Assembly (NCBI RefSeq): GCF_049306965.1
Contig: NC_133176.1
Span: 44,831,001 to 44,895,000 of the forward strand
Reading direction: 5' to 3'
DNA: 64,000 bases
DNA from: Danio rerio
Lineage: Eukaryota; Chordata; Actinopteri; Cypriniformes; Danionidae
Shown here: piece after piece, positions 29,734 through 43,379 of the stretch
Position numbering within the stretch: the first letter of the stretch is position 1
How the letters are laid out: each line of letters begins with the position of its first letter
Notes under the pieces: generated by a model
The model's input: the letters and a program-made list of their open reading frames with translations, nothing else
Databases searched by the model: none
Told to the model about the DNA's origin: nothing
Made by a program: the position numbers and the translations under genes

Positions 29734-30650
29734 ACAGTGGCTCAGTTGTTAGCACTGTCACCTCATGGCATGAAGGTTCGACCAGCTGGACCAGTTGGCA
29801 TTTCTGTGTGGAGTGTGTCTGGAGTTTTCCTCCAGGTGCTCCAGTTTTCCCCACAGTCCAAAGACATGCACTATAAGTGAATTGGAAAAGCTAAAATCCA
29901 GGGATGTTGCGATCAGGTTTTTTTGCCCTCGAGTCCAAGTCATTTGATTTTGAGTAGCTACCGATACCGAAACCCAGTCGAATACTTCTATAATACGTAA
30001 AAAAGAATAAAGACCAAAGAAACAGATCCGGTATATTCCTTATTTTTTATTTTATTCACCTTATTTTAACATTTAACAACTCCGTTAACAAACAGAGCAC
30101 TTTTGTGAGATAGCTTGAACAATCAAGTAATAAATAATATCAGTTCTTCACTTTTGGACTTTAGTGCAACAGTAAATATTAAAAAGAATCTAATATAAAT
30201 ATAAATATAAAACAAATAGCACCTTAACTTAAAATACCTGGCAGACAATCCCAACTTTACATATCTGGCAGACATACTCATTCTTTCTGTTTCAAGCTGC
30301 TTTCATGTTCTACTTTGCCAGCGTTTAACCAATAGCATCTCTGCAACAAAGTGATGTCATCCCGCACGCGTTGCTGTTTTCGTGTGAAGTCAAGAAAGAG
30401 GTATAAGTCTGTGCCACTGCAAAACTATAGACGTATTAAAAAAGTAATGAGTATATATATAGTTCTGATCGGGGGGTAATGGGGGAACATCCCTACTGAA
30501 ATTGATTGTAGTGTGTGAGTGTGTATGAATGTTTCTCAGTACTGGGTTGGGTCTGGAAAGGCATCTACTGTGTAAAACATATGCCGGAATAGTTGGCGGT
30601 TCATTCCACTATGGATAAATAAGGGACTAAGATGAAGGAAAATGAATGAA
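29734..30650 (+). mobile_element. DANA/HE1-type SINE split by a hAT-like element
   Basis: The 5' part (CAGTGGCTCAGTTGTTAGCA to AATTGGAAAAGCTAAAATC) ends at 29898. The 3' part resumes at 30496 with GAAATTGATTGTAGTGTGTG and ends AAAATGAATGAA near 30650. The split falls at the same 'gctaaattg' step seen intact in other copies. Confidence 0.85.
29899..30495. mobile_element. hAT-like MITE nested in a SINE
   Basis: Ends are CAGGGATGTTGCGATCAGG and (reverse complement) TAGGGATGTTCCCCC, with CTGATCGG inside the right end. Flanking octamers CTAAAATC (29891-29898) and CTGAAATT (30496-30503) match 6/8, as expected of an old 8-bp duplication. About 600 bp, non-coding. Confidence 0.75.
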
Positions 30651-31683
30651 TAGCACAACACTTACTTTTACTTTACTTTCTTTAATATTGTCAATAAAGT
30701 TATAGGGTTCTTTATCTGGTAAATGGTTAATTTTTAAAAAAATTTAAAATTGTCAAGAGGGCATTTACAACAGTCTGACATGTAACCTGATGCATAATGC
30801 TGTATGTTAGGATGCAAATTCAGGATGTTATTTGTTTGCAAGAGAGAGAGAGGGTGCATGCTGTGTTTTTACCAAAACAGCATGAACTTATCATGGATGC
30901 TGCAACATCATTTTACAATAGGAAATTCATGCTCTATTAAAGGTAATAATGCTGTAAATCATGTTCTACTTTCTTTGCACAGACCAAATCTTTTGCTTTG
31001 TAAAATGTAACAAATCAGCAGCAGGAGCCATGTGTAGTAATTTAGTTTTTTCCCCTGTGTATGCTATTCTGATTCTCAAAGTGGCAGTAGTCATTGACTT
31101 CCACAGTATGAATCATCTTTAATGTTCTGCTGAAGAAAAAAAAACATCTTTGGATAGCCTGAGAGTGAGTAAATTAACAGCTGTATGTTCATTTTTGGAA
31201 GAACTATCTCTTTAAAAAATCTATTGTGCACCTGAATGGGTTGCATGTTAACCTATTTACTCTGGTTCATTCTGAAAATAGCTATAAAATACAACAACTG
31301 CCTGCATTTTTCAACTTTTCTATGCACACACTGCATGTTGGAGAAAAAAATAAGCCATAAAATAAAACAAAAAAATACATAAATAGACTTGGTGAGCAAA
31401 GGATACTTGAGTAGGCATGTGCTAAATGAGAGCCTCGCTTTTTTCAGCCCACAGCTCAACATATTCTTCCTCGTCTCCTTTTGTCTTTCATTGGTGCTTC
31501 ATTGGCCTGTGCAAAGTAAATTGCACAAGAGTGGCAGTCACAGCTATTACTGCACGTTTAGATCAAGCAAGCCACAATTCTCAAGTGATTTTGAAGGCAC
31601 CTACCTAATACAGGACAAGTGGACATCATTGTGCCTCTTCAGTGGTTCTTTCATAGGGGTTTTGCATAGAAATGCTACTTAAA

Positions 31684-32475
31684 TTGTAAGTTCACCCCAA
31701 AATTAAAATGGACTCACCCTCAACTGGTTCCAAACCTTCTTTAATTTCTTTCTTCTGTTAAACACTAAAGCTTTGGAGTTTGAAGAAAGCTGAAAACCTG
31801 TAATCAATGACTTTCATATAGGAAAAACAAATATGTACAGTGCTCTGCGTAATTGAGTACAGCCCGTTTTGAAAATGAATATCTGTATCCATTTCTCAGT
31901 GAATATAGGCGATGTATTTTGGTGCATTTAAACAAAACAGTTTTATTAAACAGATATATTTATTAAAATAATTAGTAATTTATTAATTAGTAATTTTAGT
32001 CACCAAACATATTTAGAAACTGAGAGAAAATACAATTAAATTCATGAAAAATATTGCAAAAAAAAAAAGTACAACCTACAAACGTTTCAACTGAACTTTT
32101 CAATTTTTTGCTTCTTTTGATTTTTCCTCTTTTTTTTAAATTTGTATTTAAAAAAAATTCTATAACATAAATTTGGGTGTACTAATTTTTGGACCATTAT
32201 TCTAAGTTATTTTGTTAGATAAGCTCCAGATTTGTCTTCAGTACTAATGTATTTGCACAAATATAATATTGTATAGCTTCCTATTAAAAATATGAATTTA
32301 TTAGAAAGACTTGTGATGGGTGTGTATATATGATGAACACTGTATGTCAATGGTTACAGCTTTTTGGCATTCAATATATCTTCTTTAGTGTTCAACAGAA
32401 GTCAATCAGCTTTGGAACAAGTGAAGGGTGAGTAAATAATGACAGATTTTGTTTTTGGGTGAACTATCCCTTGAT
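31684..32475. mobile_element. Angel-like inverted-repeat MITE with a nested element
   Basis: The left arm has TTCACCCCAAAATTAAAATG, CTCACCCTCAACTGGTTCCA and TTCTTCTGTTAAACAC. The right arm has the complementary GTGTTCAACAGAAG, TTTGGAACAAGTGAAGGGTG and GGGTGAACTATCCC. The arms are separated by a TA-flanked insertion at 31838-32342. Confidence 0.8.
31838..32342. mobile_element. TA-flanked Tc1/mariner-type MITE nested in an Angel-like MITE
   Basis: The left end CAGTGCTCTGCGTAATTGAG and the right end, reverse-complemented, CAGTGTTCATCATATATAC share a short CAGTG(C/T)TC terminus. TA lies on each side (31836-31837; 32343-32344). About 505 bp, AT-rich, non-coding. Confidence 0.65.
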
Positions 32476-32964
32476 ATTGTGGAACGTTATAGCAGATCAG
32501 CCATCTGCTAACATGTTCCAAAACACAGCTTCAAGATTAAACTGGATTTTGCAACAGGGAATTGTAGTTGAAGAGAGTAAAGCCACCAGTGTAGGAGTTT
32601 CTGTGTTCAACTGTGGTATTTTTAAGAACATTTGGCTTTAAAGAGAGTGCAAAACAGAACTTCTATTAATCTAAAATCTAGGCTACATTTTTGTTCTTGT
32701 CAGATACATTCTCAGGGAAGGTGTTATAAATATTGTTAAACAGCTTTCAATATTCCTGTCATATCTTGTTGGAGAACCAAAATCCTAGAAACTGTCCTAG
32801 ATTCACCTCCCTTGCACTGTGAAAAATTAATTTCCGTCTTGTATTTTCAATTTAGGATCAAATTGGCTGGACGTCTTTGAAAAAAGAACATTAATTTTTT
32901 AACACACATTTTTATTAATTTAAGTAATACTGAAAATTCAGTTTTCTTTTTGTCAATGACAAAT

Positions 32965-33246
32965 GGTGGCACTGTGGTTCAGTGGTTAGCACCATAACCT
33001 CAAAGCATTAAATTCGATTTAAACCAAGAGGCATTTCCATGTGGATTTTGTATATTCTCCCGATGTTCATGTGGGTTTCCTCCACAGTATACAAAGATAT
33101 GTAGATTGTATGGGTGTTTCTCAGCGCTGGGTGGCGGCTGGAAGGGCATCCACCACATAAAACGTGCTATAGTATTTGGTGGTTCATTCCGCCGTGGTGA
33201 CCTCCAGATAAACCAGGGACTAAAGCTGAAGATTAGTGAGTGAGTG
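32965..33246 (+). mobile_element. DANA/HE1-type SINE
   Basis: Diverged copy. Head GTGGCACTGTGGTTCAGTGG, body GGCGGCTGGAAGGGCATCCA and TTGGTGGTTCATTCCG, tail ending GACTAAAGCTGAAGA. It lies about 1.1 kb upstream of the egr4 promoter. Confidence 0.85.
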
Positions 33247-34200
33247 ACTGTTTTAATGGCTGTAAATATCACACGTTTTGCACCTTTAAACTTGTCACAT
33301 TTGCTATTTTTCTATAGAAGATAATTTTAATTTTATGAATTACTAAAAACATACTTATTCTATACTTGGAATAACTCAATTCAAATTTAATGTCATAAAG
33401 AAAAAAACACGGCAAGAATGTCACCAATAATTCTTGGAACACAGACTGCAGGCCGTGAACTATAATTGTAGAATAGAGTAGCCTGCTATTTTCAGTTGCG
33501 CGCTCTCCATGGTGCTGGACAGCAGTGCGCTTTTACCGCCAGCTCTGCGCGACGCAGCCATTGCATCTCCACAATCTTTTTCTTTGGGAAAAACATATTC
33601 CAGGGGCCGTTTTGTTTAACGTTGTACAGTATAATTACTTTTGCACACAAATCGTTATCTACGTATATTATGATAACCCACGGAGCGTGCATATGGAAGT
33701 TTTTGCACATGCACAAAAAAGGTCTATTATCAGATCTTGAATTCTGGAGGGAAAGGGGACAGCAAAGGTTTTCCAGACTGCTCAAGGGAGGTAACAATTT
33801 AATAATATATTTTAATAATTGCTTTTGCCATTTAAAGTAAATTGGAGCACTGCTTTTTACCCAATAACTTCTTATTGGCATGTTCGCACAGTCGAGTTTG
33901 CGTTTTTATGCTGCTACAGCATGGCGTGAGATTTAATAAAGTTTCACTTTAAACAAAATCAAATTAAATGAGCTGAAATTCGTTGTCGACGTTTAAACTT
34001 TGTTTGCAGACGGAAAATAAACGAAATAATTAAATAACTCAAAGAAACACCTTGCGTTTATTCGTTCATTATATCTACAAAAAATGCAATCTAACGCTTA
34101 GAGATGTATTTGGAATTAGCGATAAGAAACATACATTGCCGATGCATGGCGCTCCCTCGTTTCCTTACACTTAACGACAGACTTATCGAAGCGTCAGAAC
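33247..34200. other. Upstream flank of egr4
   Basis: Non-repetitive DNA before the core promoter. Overlapping ORFs on both strands (33492-33881) have no recognisable domain and mirror each other, so they are treated as chance. Regulatory content is likely given the position but is not shown by specific sites. Confidence 0.4.
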
Positions 34201-34209
34201 CGTAACTCT

Positions 34210-34219
34210 CCTTTTTTGG
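34210..34219 (+). promoter_or_regulatory. egr4: CArG box 1 (serum response element)
   Basis: CCTTTTTTGG fits CC(A/T)6GG exactly. It lies 113 bp before the TATA box of egr4. CArG boxes bind SRF and drive rapid induction of EGR-family immediate-early genes. Confidence 0.75.
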
Positions 34220-34241
34220 GGAAGCCCGTCATATCCTCTGT

Positions 34242-34251
34242 CCTTATATGG
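34242..34251 (+). promoter_or_regulatory. egr4: CArG box 2 (serum response element)
   Basis: CCTTATATGG is a perfect CArG box, 23 bp after CArG box 1 and 81 bp before the TATA box. Two consensus CArG boxes in 42 bp next to an EGR gene strongly suggest SRF/TCF control. Confidence 0.85.
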
Positions 34252-34331
34252 TCACGAAGATGACACGCAGCGGGGAATCCTCTCACTGGAGACAATGAAT
34301 GGGGAGGAGGGCTGATCGCCGAGACGGAGTG

Positions 34332-34338
34332 TATAAAA
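34332..34338 (+). promoter_or_regulatory. egr4: TATA box of egr4
   Basis: TATAAAA preceded by a GC-rich stretch. Transcription should start near 34360-34370, giving a 5' UTR of about 220 bases before the ATG at 34585. Confidence 0.85.
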
Positions 34339-34584
34339 GCCGAGCGAAGGGAAGCCGCTAGTGTGAGAATCAACAGATCTACACATCTACAGATAGCTGG
34401 AGAGCTATATTACCTTGACGCAGATCTCAAAAAGGGGAATTCCAAAGTATTTACATTTCTTTTCTGGACGTACGCCTTTACGGACTTTACTGTCGGACCG
34501 TTCTTGCTCTTTCTTGAGTTTGCAATACCCTCTGATCAATAACCTGCTCGGACTGATAGCCATTGGAAAGCCATTTACGGAAAG

Positions 34585-36192
<1,608 letters not shown>

Positions 36193-37600
36193 GCGCCGAT
36201 TGCAGAGAGCGGCGTAAAAAGCACTCGTCGTGCGTGATGTCAAATCTTTCCGTCTTGGAAGATTCAATCTTACTAATACAGTTGCTTAGGCTACAGATTA
36301 CAAATCCAAAGCTCAAGTAAACGCTGTGGAAACTGATTCGAGAGACCCACATGAGCGTACAGCTCCAGCGAGGTAACAGATCTTGAATCGGGGACTGACT
36401 TTAAAACCTGGACCTCCCACAATGAGTCTTGCGCGCAGCTTGAGGTGCGTGCAGCAAGCTCATAAACTTAATTTCTATATTCCTCGACCACTATATTTCA
36501 CAATCGAGGAGCGTGTTTTGCAGAAGAAAACGAACTGCAGTTCAGCACTTTTACTACGGAACAGCTCCAACCTCGACCTTGCATTGTAATGCGGCAGTAA
36601 AACGCACAGCTGGAATGTATTGCACTTATCTCCACTTTCAAACTTCAAATCGTTTTAATTCGTGCTTTTTGGTCTTTTCTATTCTAACGCTGTCACCTTC
36701 TTGAACAATGCATGTATATGTTTACGTGATATTAATAATCACCGATAGATGCTTAACAGCACAAGTCAAATTTACCTCGTTTTACGACATGCTGGCATTA
36801 TTGATTGATCATTGTGCCAAGGTTTTTACAACGTATTTCCCCCTCTTTATATGTTTAATTTCTGTTGCTATGCCTATCCAATAGTAATTGTGTTGTACAT
36901 TTGAAAAAAAAATCCAGTTCTACTGTTGTCAAACTTACACAGCGAGTGGGAAGAAATAAATACATTTATATGCCAATGATCATTTGTATTTTTCTAACAA
37001 GTACTACTTTTTACATTTTCTGTTGAGCTGAAAGACTATTTATATCCTTATTTTCAACGTGTCCCTTGTGTTATGGAAAGCACAGGCCACGCAAAAGATG
37101 TCTTGAAATTTGTTCAGTCCACAATTTCTAGAATATTTGAATGTATGAAGCCAATTGCCCAACCCTGAGTATCTGCTTTTCAATCGTTTTTGATTTAACC
37201 ACATCATTGTTGTGTGTTATTGTGTGAGCTTCTGACACAAATTCATGAATCATGAATTATCCAGTTCACACGGCTCCTATATTTTGTGATGCGATGAGAA
37301 GTAGACTAGAACAGAGTTTGACACTGATGTTGAGTGATTTGAAAGCATACAGTTTTCAATAGTCTTTCAGAAGAGTTCATCATGCCTTTCAGTATACAAG
37401 CTTTTGTATTGTACTAGCCAATTTAATCAATAGGGAGAATTGTAGAAAATGTGCATTTGCCTTAAGTTATAATAACTTTACTGGAGAAATGATTTTGTAC
37501 ATATTGAGAACCATTTATACGCAATACTTTGGATGAACATTGATGTGTGTTATTTTTATGACGAATATTTATGAATAAAACGATTTCTTGAGGTGTTTAA
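36193..37600 (+). terminator. egr4: egr4 3' UTR with AU-rich motifs and alternative poly(A) signals
   Basis: AATAAA occurs at 36955-36960 and again at 37574-37579, so short and long 3' UTRs are possible. ATTTA pentamers at 36964-36968, 37038-37042, 37513-37517 and 37567-37571 are AU-rich instability motifs typical of immediate-early mRNAs; all lie beyond the first signal. Confidence 0.6.
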
Positions 37601-38235
37601 AGAGAAAGCCTTTGACTGAGAATGATCATTCAAGTGATTACGGGAAAGCAGCATGTGCTATAAATGTTATACTCCTCCCATCTGTCCTGCCCTTCTCATG
37701 TAGATGTCTAAACTGGCTCTGAGTTCTTGCAATCTGTCGCCAAGTGCTCAGCAGCAGCAAACGGGTCTCCTCAGCATGTAGGCTGCCCTGTACACATGAC
37801 GCGTCCCGCTGGCAGTACATCACTGGCTCCCACTCCAGTGCGTAAGAGCCTGTGCTGTTTGCCTGACACTCCACTACTGTCAGTTATCAGCATGCGATGG
37901 ACTGCGCAGCGTTACATTACGCCATAATGCATTTGATCAAACGGTGGTCAATTTGGTCGATTAGTTGATACGGATGCCATCGCTGTCCTCTTTGGAACAG
38001 GGTGTGTCGTGGATGATAAGTGTTTTAAGTGCTGCTTTTGTACTGTAGTGGCTGCAGTTATAGCGCTGTGCTTCTATCAATGTCATTCACATTTTCAATA
38101 GTGGGGGTTAACAGACTCAAGCCTGTATTCAATCCAGAAACCAGGACCAAGGTGTTTTTTACATGCATTTTTTTATTTCTCTTGGCTATTTGGGCTAATT
38201 GGAACTTAGAATAAAAATTTAAGTATCATCTATTA
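37600..38235. other. Non-repetitive block downstream of egr4
   Basis: Mixed-composition DNA with no recognised transposon ends and no domain-bearing ORF. Possible regulatory DNA, on the basis of its lack of repeats only. Confidence 0.3.
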
Positions 38236-38261
38236 ATATGATGTACTTTTTGAGAAAAAAA

Positions 38262-38573
38262 TATGTCCATATATGTGGACTCGTGGTCCGAATTTACATA
38301 AAACAATTTCTTCCTGACTGTTTTTAATGCATATATAACATCTAAATTTTTTTGAAAATTTTAAACTATCAGAGAGTAAAAACAACATTTTATTCCCATA
38401 TTGGACAGTTAAAATAGTGTTGGGGACATTTCATATGCTGCAAAACAGATGCAGGATGAGACTGTATGTCTGTAACAAAATATAAAACATTCAAAGGATT
38501 TTAAATAGCCACTTAAGAGCTAAAATATGGTCCACATATGGGGCCACTAAGCCCTAGGAGGTTAAAGTAAGGG
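38262..38573. mobile_element. Short inverted-repeat MITE
   Basis: Ends share CCATATATGTGGACTCGTGG on the left and, reverse-complemented from the right, CCTCCTAGGGCTTAGTGGCC with CCATATGTGGACCATA further in. Imperfect inverted repeats around a non-coding core; family not named. Confidence 0.45.
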
Positions 38574-38670
38574 GTGCCTAGAAGGACCATTTTTTGCTTT
38601 CAGTGAATGTAGATCTTAAAATATTGTTGTTTTTGTATGAAGAACATTAAAAAAAAAACTTCAGAAGAGA

Positions 38671-39030
38671 CGACACAGTGGCTCAATGGTTAACACTGTC
38701 ACCTCACAACAAGAAGTATGCTGGTTCGAGCCCCGGCCAGGCCAGTTGGCATTTCTGTGTGAGGTTAGCATGTTTGCATTCTCCCTGTGTTTGCATGGGT
38801 TTCCTCCGAGTGCTCCAGTTTCCAATCCAAAGACATGGTACAGGTGAATAAAATAAAGGACTTGTCCGTAGTGTATGAGTGTGTATGTATGTTTCCCAGT
38901 ACTGGGTTGCAGCTGGAAGGGTATCCGCTGTGTAAAACATATGCTGGTTAAGTTGGCGGTTCATTCCACTGTGGCGACTTCTGATGAATAAAGGGACTAA
39001 GGCGAAGGACAATTAATGAATAAATGAATG
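38671..39030 (+). mobile_element. DANA/HE1-type SINE
   Basis: Nearly full length: CACAGTGGCTCAATGGTTAA, GGTTCGAGCCCCGGCCAGGC (tRNA-like B box), TCCTCCGAGTGCTCCAGTTT, GGAAGGGTATCCGCTGTG, and tail AATTAATGAATAAATGAATG. One of the best-preserved copies here. Confidence 0.9.
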
Positions 39031-39089
39031 AACTTGAGAAGATGTTAATGGATCTTCATGAAACCATACATGCTAATAACACGTCTTTA

Positions 39090-40640
39090 CACTCTTAAAA
39101 ATATAGGTTCTTTATTGGCATCAAAAGATCCATGAAGAAACTTTAGCATTCTTAAACATTTTTAGCTGCACAAATAGCTCTGTAGAGTAAACAAAAGGGA
39201 TTTGGAATATCAAACCATGGAATCTTATTCTTCAATGTGGAAGTGCACTCGTTTTTGGGATTGTTTTAGAACTTCTGAATCAGTTATCTATGGGAGAATT
39301 GATCATAAATAATAAATGACAGAACGTGGTCAAGCTTTACAAGCAAGTGTTTGCATGACTTTGCAGACAAATACAGAAAGAAAATATCAGTTTGCAACAT
39401 CAAGCAGTTTAATGAGCTGTTTTTAATGTCTAAAAATGAATGGAAGTGAATGAGACCGGAAGTCTTGAGCCAAAAAGATTCAAGTGGCTGTGATTCAATA
39501 CTCGACGTCGCATATGCTAAGAACAAGGTGAATAGGCCACAAATGCTGTTTGAGAGTGGGAAAAAAAGAACAAATGTTCTTCTAAGGCATTGCTGCAAAA
39601 ACCTTTATGTTGAAGAGCATATTTAACTATTAACATTGCTTGATTGTTGTTAAATTGTTGAAACAATTCTTACTAGTGTAGAATCTCCAGAACTGAAAAA
39701 TAACTTCAAAACTAAATGCTCTGATTGCCTCAAATCATTCCATTTCCCACTTGAAGCTGATTTAATGAAGTCAAAGAAAAAGGGAGGATGAAAAGTGTAG
39801 TATATCTGAAACTTTGGTGAAAGTTTCTCTTTTGGTTGATATGACTTCATGTGACTAAAAAAGCAACAGCCTACGTTAGGCAGCCATATGTCTTATACAG
39901 ATATCAACAGCCACATAATTGGTGTCTGAGAGTCTTCATTGAAACAGAGTGCTGCAGGAATGCTATACATTTTTTAAGGTTAAAACTTGGGAAATAATTA
40001 CTGTTTGAACATTTCCTGCTCCGTTTTCTACCAAAAAAAGTACTTTTGAGTTGAAAAAGGTCAGCCGTTAACACTAACACAATTTTATTCTACTACATAA
40101 ATAGTCTGCTATACTACCCCATACGATTTTTGAAAGTTAGTACTTAGAGTAACATGTGTCTCAGAATACACAAGTCGGTAAATTAGATCTGCAGAGATTG
40201 TCTGGGAGAGTGCACGGTGTTATGCTGGATAGGGAAGCTCATCCACAAAGTAGTAGAAATGCTTTCAGAGACTTGATGTGTCCATAGTAATGTGCAAATT
40301 ATCTGTGTTGATCCTAAAGCCAGTTATGGACTAGTCTTATAAAGTACAACAGCTGGGTTCCAGAAGTAAACGTTCATAACATAGATAAATTGATTAACTT
40401 AAAAAGTTTTAAAGATACACTGCTGTGAGCTCTCTGGTGGTAAATTGACAGGATATGTTTTTGTTGAATCTATTTGTGTGCTTTAATTGAGTAAAAGTAC
40501 ATTACTCATGAAACACTCAGTTTCAAAATGAGAATATAAATGTAGCAGAGATATGCCCATTCCCATGAAGAACCACAAATGTAGTCAAGTCAGTCAAAAT
40601 GCTTCTATATTTTTATGTATATTTAATTTCTATAGATAAA
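39090..40640. other. Intergenic DNA with a faint MITE remnant
   Basis: A degraded fish MITE is visible at about 39092-39180 (AGGTTCTTTATTGGCATCAA; GATCCATGAAGAAACTTT). The rest is AT-rich, with no gene or clear element. Confidence 0.35.
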
Positions 40641-40647
40641 TAACAAC

Positions 40648-41331
40648 CAGTGCTGGAGTAACGCATTATAAGTGACATATAATATTATAAATAATATTAC
40701 TTTTCAAAAAAATGAGTAAAGTAATGCATATACATTAGAAAATTAAGTTATAATACTTGAGTTACTTTTTTAAAAATGTAACTTGAGTTTTTAAAAATAG
40801 TTTGCTGAATTAATTAAAATCAGTGTAATGTTGAATCACGCTCAATGAGAAAATGAGCTTCCCGCGGGAACAGACCAAAACCAAGATAGCAGAGCTTACA
40901 TTTCTGCGATGAAAATAGTCTCATTATTTAAACACATGGAAGTAAAGGGGATTACAGTCTCAATGAATAGTGATTTAAATGAACTAATAAGACAAAAATA
41001 CAAAAGTAGCAAGCACATTGCTTTCAATTTTCACTAATCTGTAATACGGCATGTAGCGTCAGGAAGGTTTCAGAAGGGAACATTAAATTTTTTTAATTAT
41101 TATTATTATTATTTTTTAAAGGAAAATGAAGGTGTAAGTTATATAGTGTGTCATTAAATGCAGAGCTCCTCTATTTTAAAAAAGAAAAATACCCTGCAAG
41201 TTTTGAAAGAGATCAAGCCTCAGGCAGGTATAAAAAAGTAACTTAAATGTAACTCAAAAGTAACATAAAACAATACTTTCCATAAAAAGTATCTAAGTAA
41301 ATCAAATAGTTACTTTTTGGGGAGTAAAGCA
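40648..41331. mobile_element. hAT-like MITE (TAACGC/GGAGTAA ends)
   Basis: The left end CAGTGCTGGAGTAACGCATT and right-end sequence TAGTTACTTTTTGGGGAGTA resemble the common fish element whose ends read TAACGCGTTAC and GGGGAGTAACGC. Subterminal blocks with repeated AAGTAAC/AAGTAATG motifs occur inside both ends. Non-coding. Confidence 0.6.
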
Positions 41332-41332
41332 A

Positions 41333-41715
41333 GGCAAGTTTATTTATATAGCACATTTCATACACAGTGGCAATTCAAAGGGCTTTACATATATAGGAAT
41401 TAAAGAGACAAGAATACAAAATAAAATATAAAAATAAATAAAATATAAAAATAAAAACAAATAACAAAAATGATTAAAAACAGGTTATAAAACAATGAAA
41501 AAGAAAAAAAACATATTAGTGTGATCTGTTGTGCGTAGCACAGTGCTCATTCGGTAAAGGCACAGCTAAACAGATGTGTTTTCAGTCTTGATTTGATTTA
41601 TACCTAATGTTGGAGCACATCTGATCATTTCTGGAAGCTGATTCCAGCAGCGGGGGCATAAAGCCAAATTTCCCTGCTTTGACTGAACTCTTGGAATTTC
41701 TAGTTTATATGATGA
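41333..41715. repeat. Interspersed repeat ('GCAAGTTTATTTATATAGCAC' type)
   Basis: Starts AAGGCAAGTTTATTTATATA followed by GCACATTTCATACACAG and GGGCTTTACAT, later GCTGATTCCAGCAGC, an order seen widely in teleost genomes. Its class is uncertain to me. A SINE fragment abuts its right side. Confidence 0.5.
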
Positions 41716-41730
41716 TTTATGTTTTTTCAC

Positions 41731-41910
41731 AAGTCCAAAGACATGTGGTACAGGTGAATTGGGTAAAAGCTAAAATTGTCCGTAGTGTATGAGTGTGTTT
41801 CCCAATACTGGGCTGTGGCTGGAAGGGCATCCGCAGTGTAAACATGCTGGAATAGTTGGCGGGTCATTCCTCTGAAATAGAGACTAAGACGAAGGAGAAT
41901 TAATGAGTGT
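41731..41910 (+). mobile_element. DANA/HE1-type SINE, 3' half
   Basis: Begins within the conserved AAGTCCAAAGACATGTGG box, then AAATTGTCCGTAGTGTATGA, GGAAGGGCATCCGCAGTG and TTGGCGGGTCATTCC, ending GACGAAGGAGAATTAATGAG. Confidence 0.85.
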
Positions 41911-42119
41911 AAAAAAAAAACACTACGCCAGCACGAGTTATCATATGTTTCTTATACCTGTTCATGTAATCTTTATAGGTTAGGTCAATATCATGATAAT
42001 ACCAGATATACTGTGATTTTCCACAAGTTTCTATAATTAATCACAACAAGAAAATTACAGACAGAATTCACAATGCTTTGTGGGATTCTTTCCAGTATTG
42101 TACCTTTGTCTGTTTGTCT

Positions 42120-42910
42120 GATTTCATGTTACAATTTTACCCTGTATCCCCTTACCCCTACTCCTCATTTTATGCACTCACATGAAGGGAAGGGGTGTCC
42201 TAATTCTCTTTAGGGGTAAGGGATTAGGCTATATAGCCCATAAAACAAAGATTTTTCAAGGCCACACTCAAAACCAAGGGGTAAGAAAATTTCCCAGAAA
42301 ACACCAGCAACAACAGCAGCATGGCTGCACAATTTTTGTCAATATTATGAATTTTTATGACGAACAAGCTTTTGTTTTAATACATTCATAACGGTGTTCG
42401 TGTTTTACCACCATGCTTTTAAGAAAAACATCTAAACTTCATTATCTATATCCCCTAATAATAACTCCTGTAGTCCTACAACATACTTTCACATCTGTCA
42501 CCTGATGACACTCAAATCCCCTGTCAGAGAAGTCTAGTGGCTGGGGATTACCTTTTTACAGTGTCTGCTATAATGTTAATGTTGTTTTCTTGTGTTTACA
42601 TAGATAAATATGGCCACGGTGTAAATGCGCAGTATAGTTACGATCTTATTGCCACAATATATCGTTATAATAACTTGATACATGACTTCAGTGATTTTCT
42701 GAAGATAAATACCAAGAACTGGAATAACTACAGCAGTCGCGATCGTCAACCTTATATGTAGCAAGAGATCAGGATGACAAATGATGATGTGTTGTGGTGT
42801 TGTAGTGCTGTCCCATTTTTAGGGGTCAATTTTGAAGCCTTTCCCCTTCACACTCTGTTTCAAAGATCAAGAGGAAGGGGTAGGGGTACAAAAATCGAAT
42901 TGTGATTGGG
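42120..42910. mobile_element. Long inverted-repeat MITE remnant
   Basis: The left part has CCCCTTACCCCTACTC and AGGGTAAGGGATTAGG-like blocks. The right part has GGAAGGGGTAGGGGTACA, the complement of the left end. The interior is AT-rich and non-coding. Family unnamed. Confidence 0.45.
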
Positions 42911-43379
42911 CCAATCAAAGTTTGTCATGATATAATTCTACTCAACTGGTTGATGTGGGTCATCGATTTGAACACTTTTTAAAATTATTGTGGCAAAAAT
43001 GCTTCTGAAAACATTGCTCCTGAAAATGTCAATGCAGGGCACCATTGTTTAGTTTTTGTTGAAGAAATCAGAGTGGTGCAAACTTCAGGATTGGCAATTT
43101 TTTTCTGGTCAACATTTTACAGTAACATTTTTTAGCTTGGGTTATTGTTGGGTGGTTTCTTGTGGGCTAGTTAATTTCAATCTAAAAATAACTAGCAAAC
43201 AGGAACTTCTAGTTTATATAAGACAGACTCATTGTCTGCAGCAGTTCCTCCAGTTCACTGGCAGCAAAAATGTCTCCTTGTCCGTCAAATTAAGTGTTTG
43301 TTTTATGACGCGTAAAGGCCCGACTTTTAAAAGCCGGAGGTCTCGTTAAGTGTTACTAGCTATATAGGTCTCAAGTACA

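Noticed and set aside
33492-33881. Overlapping ORFs of 129 and 114 codons on opposite strands
   Set aside because: They mirror each other, lack motifs and lie in the upstream flank of egr4.
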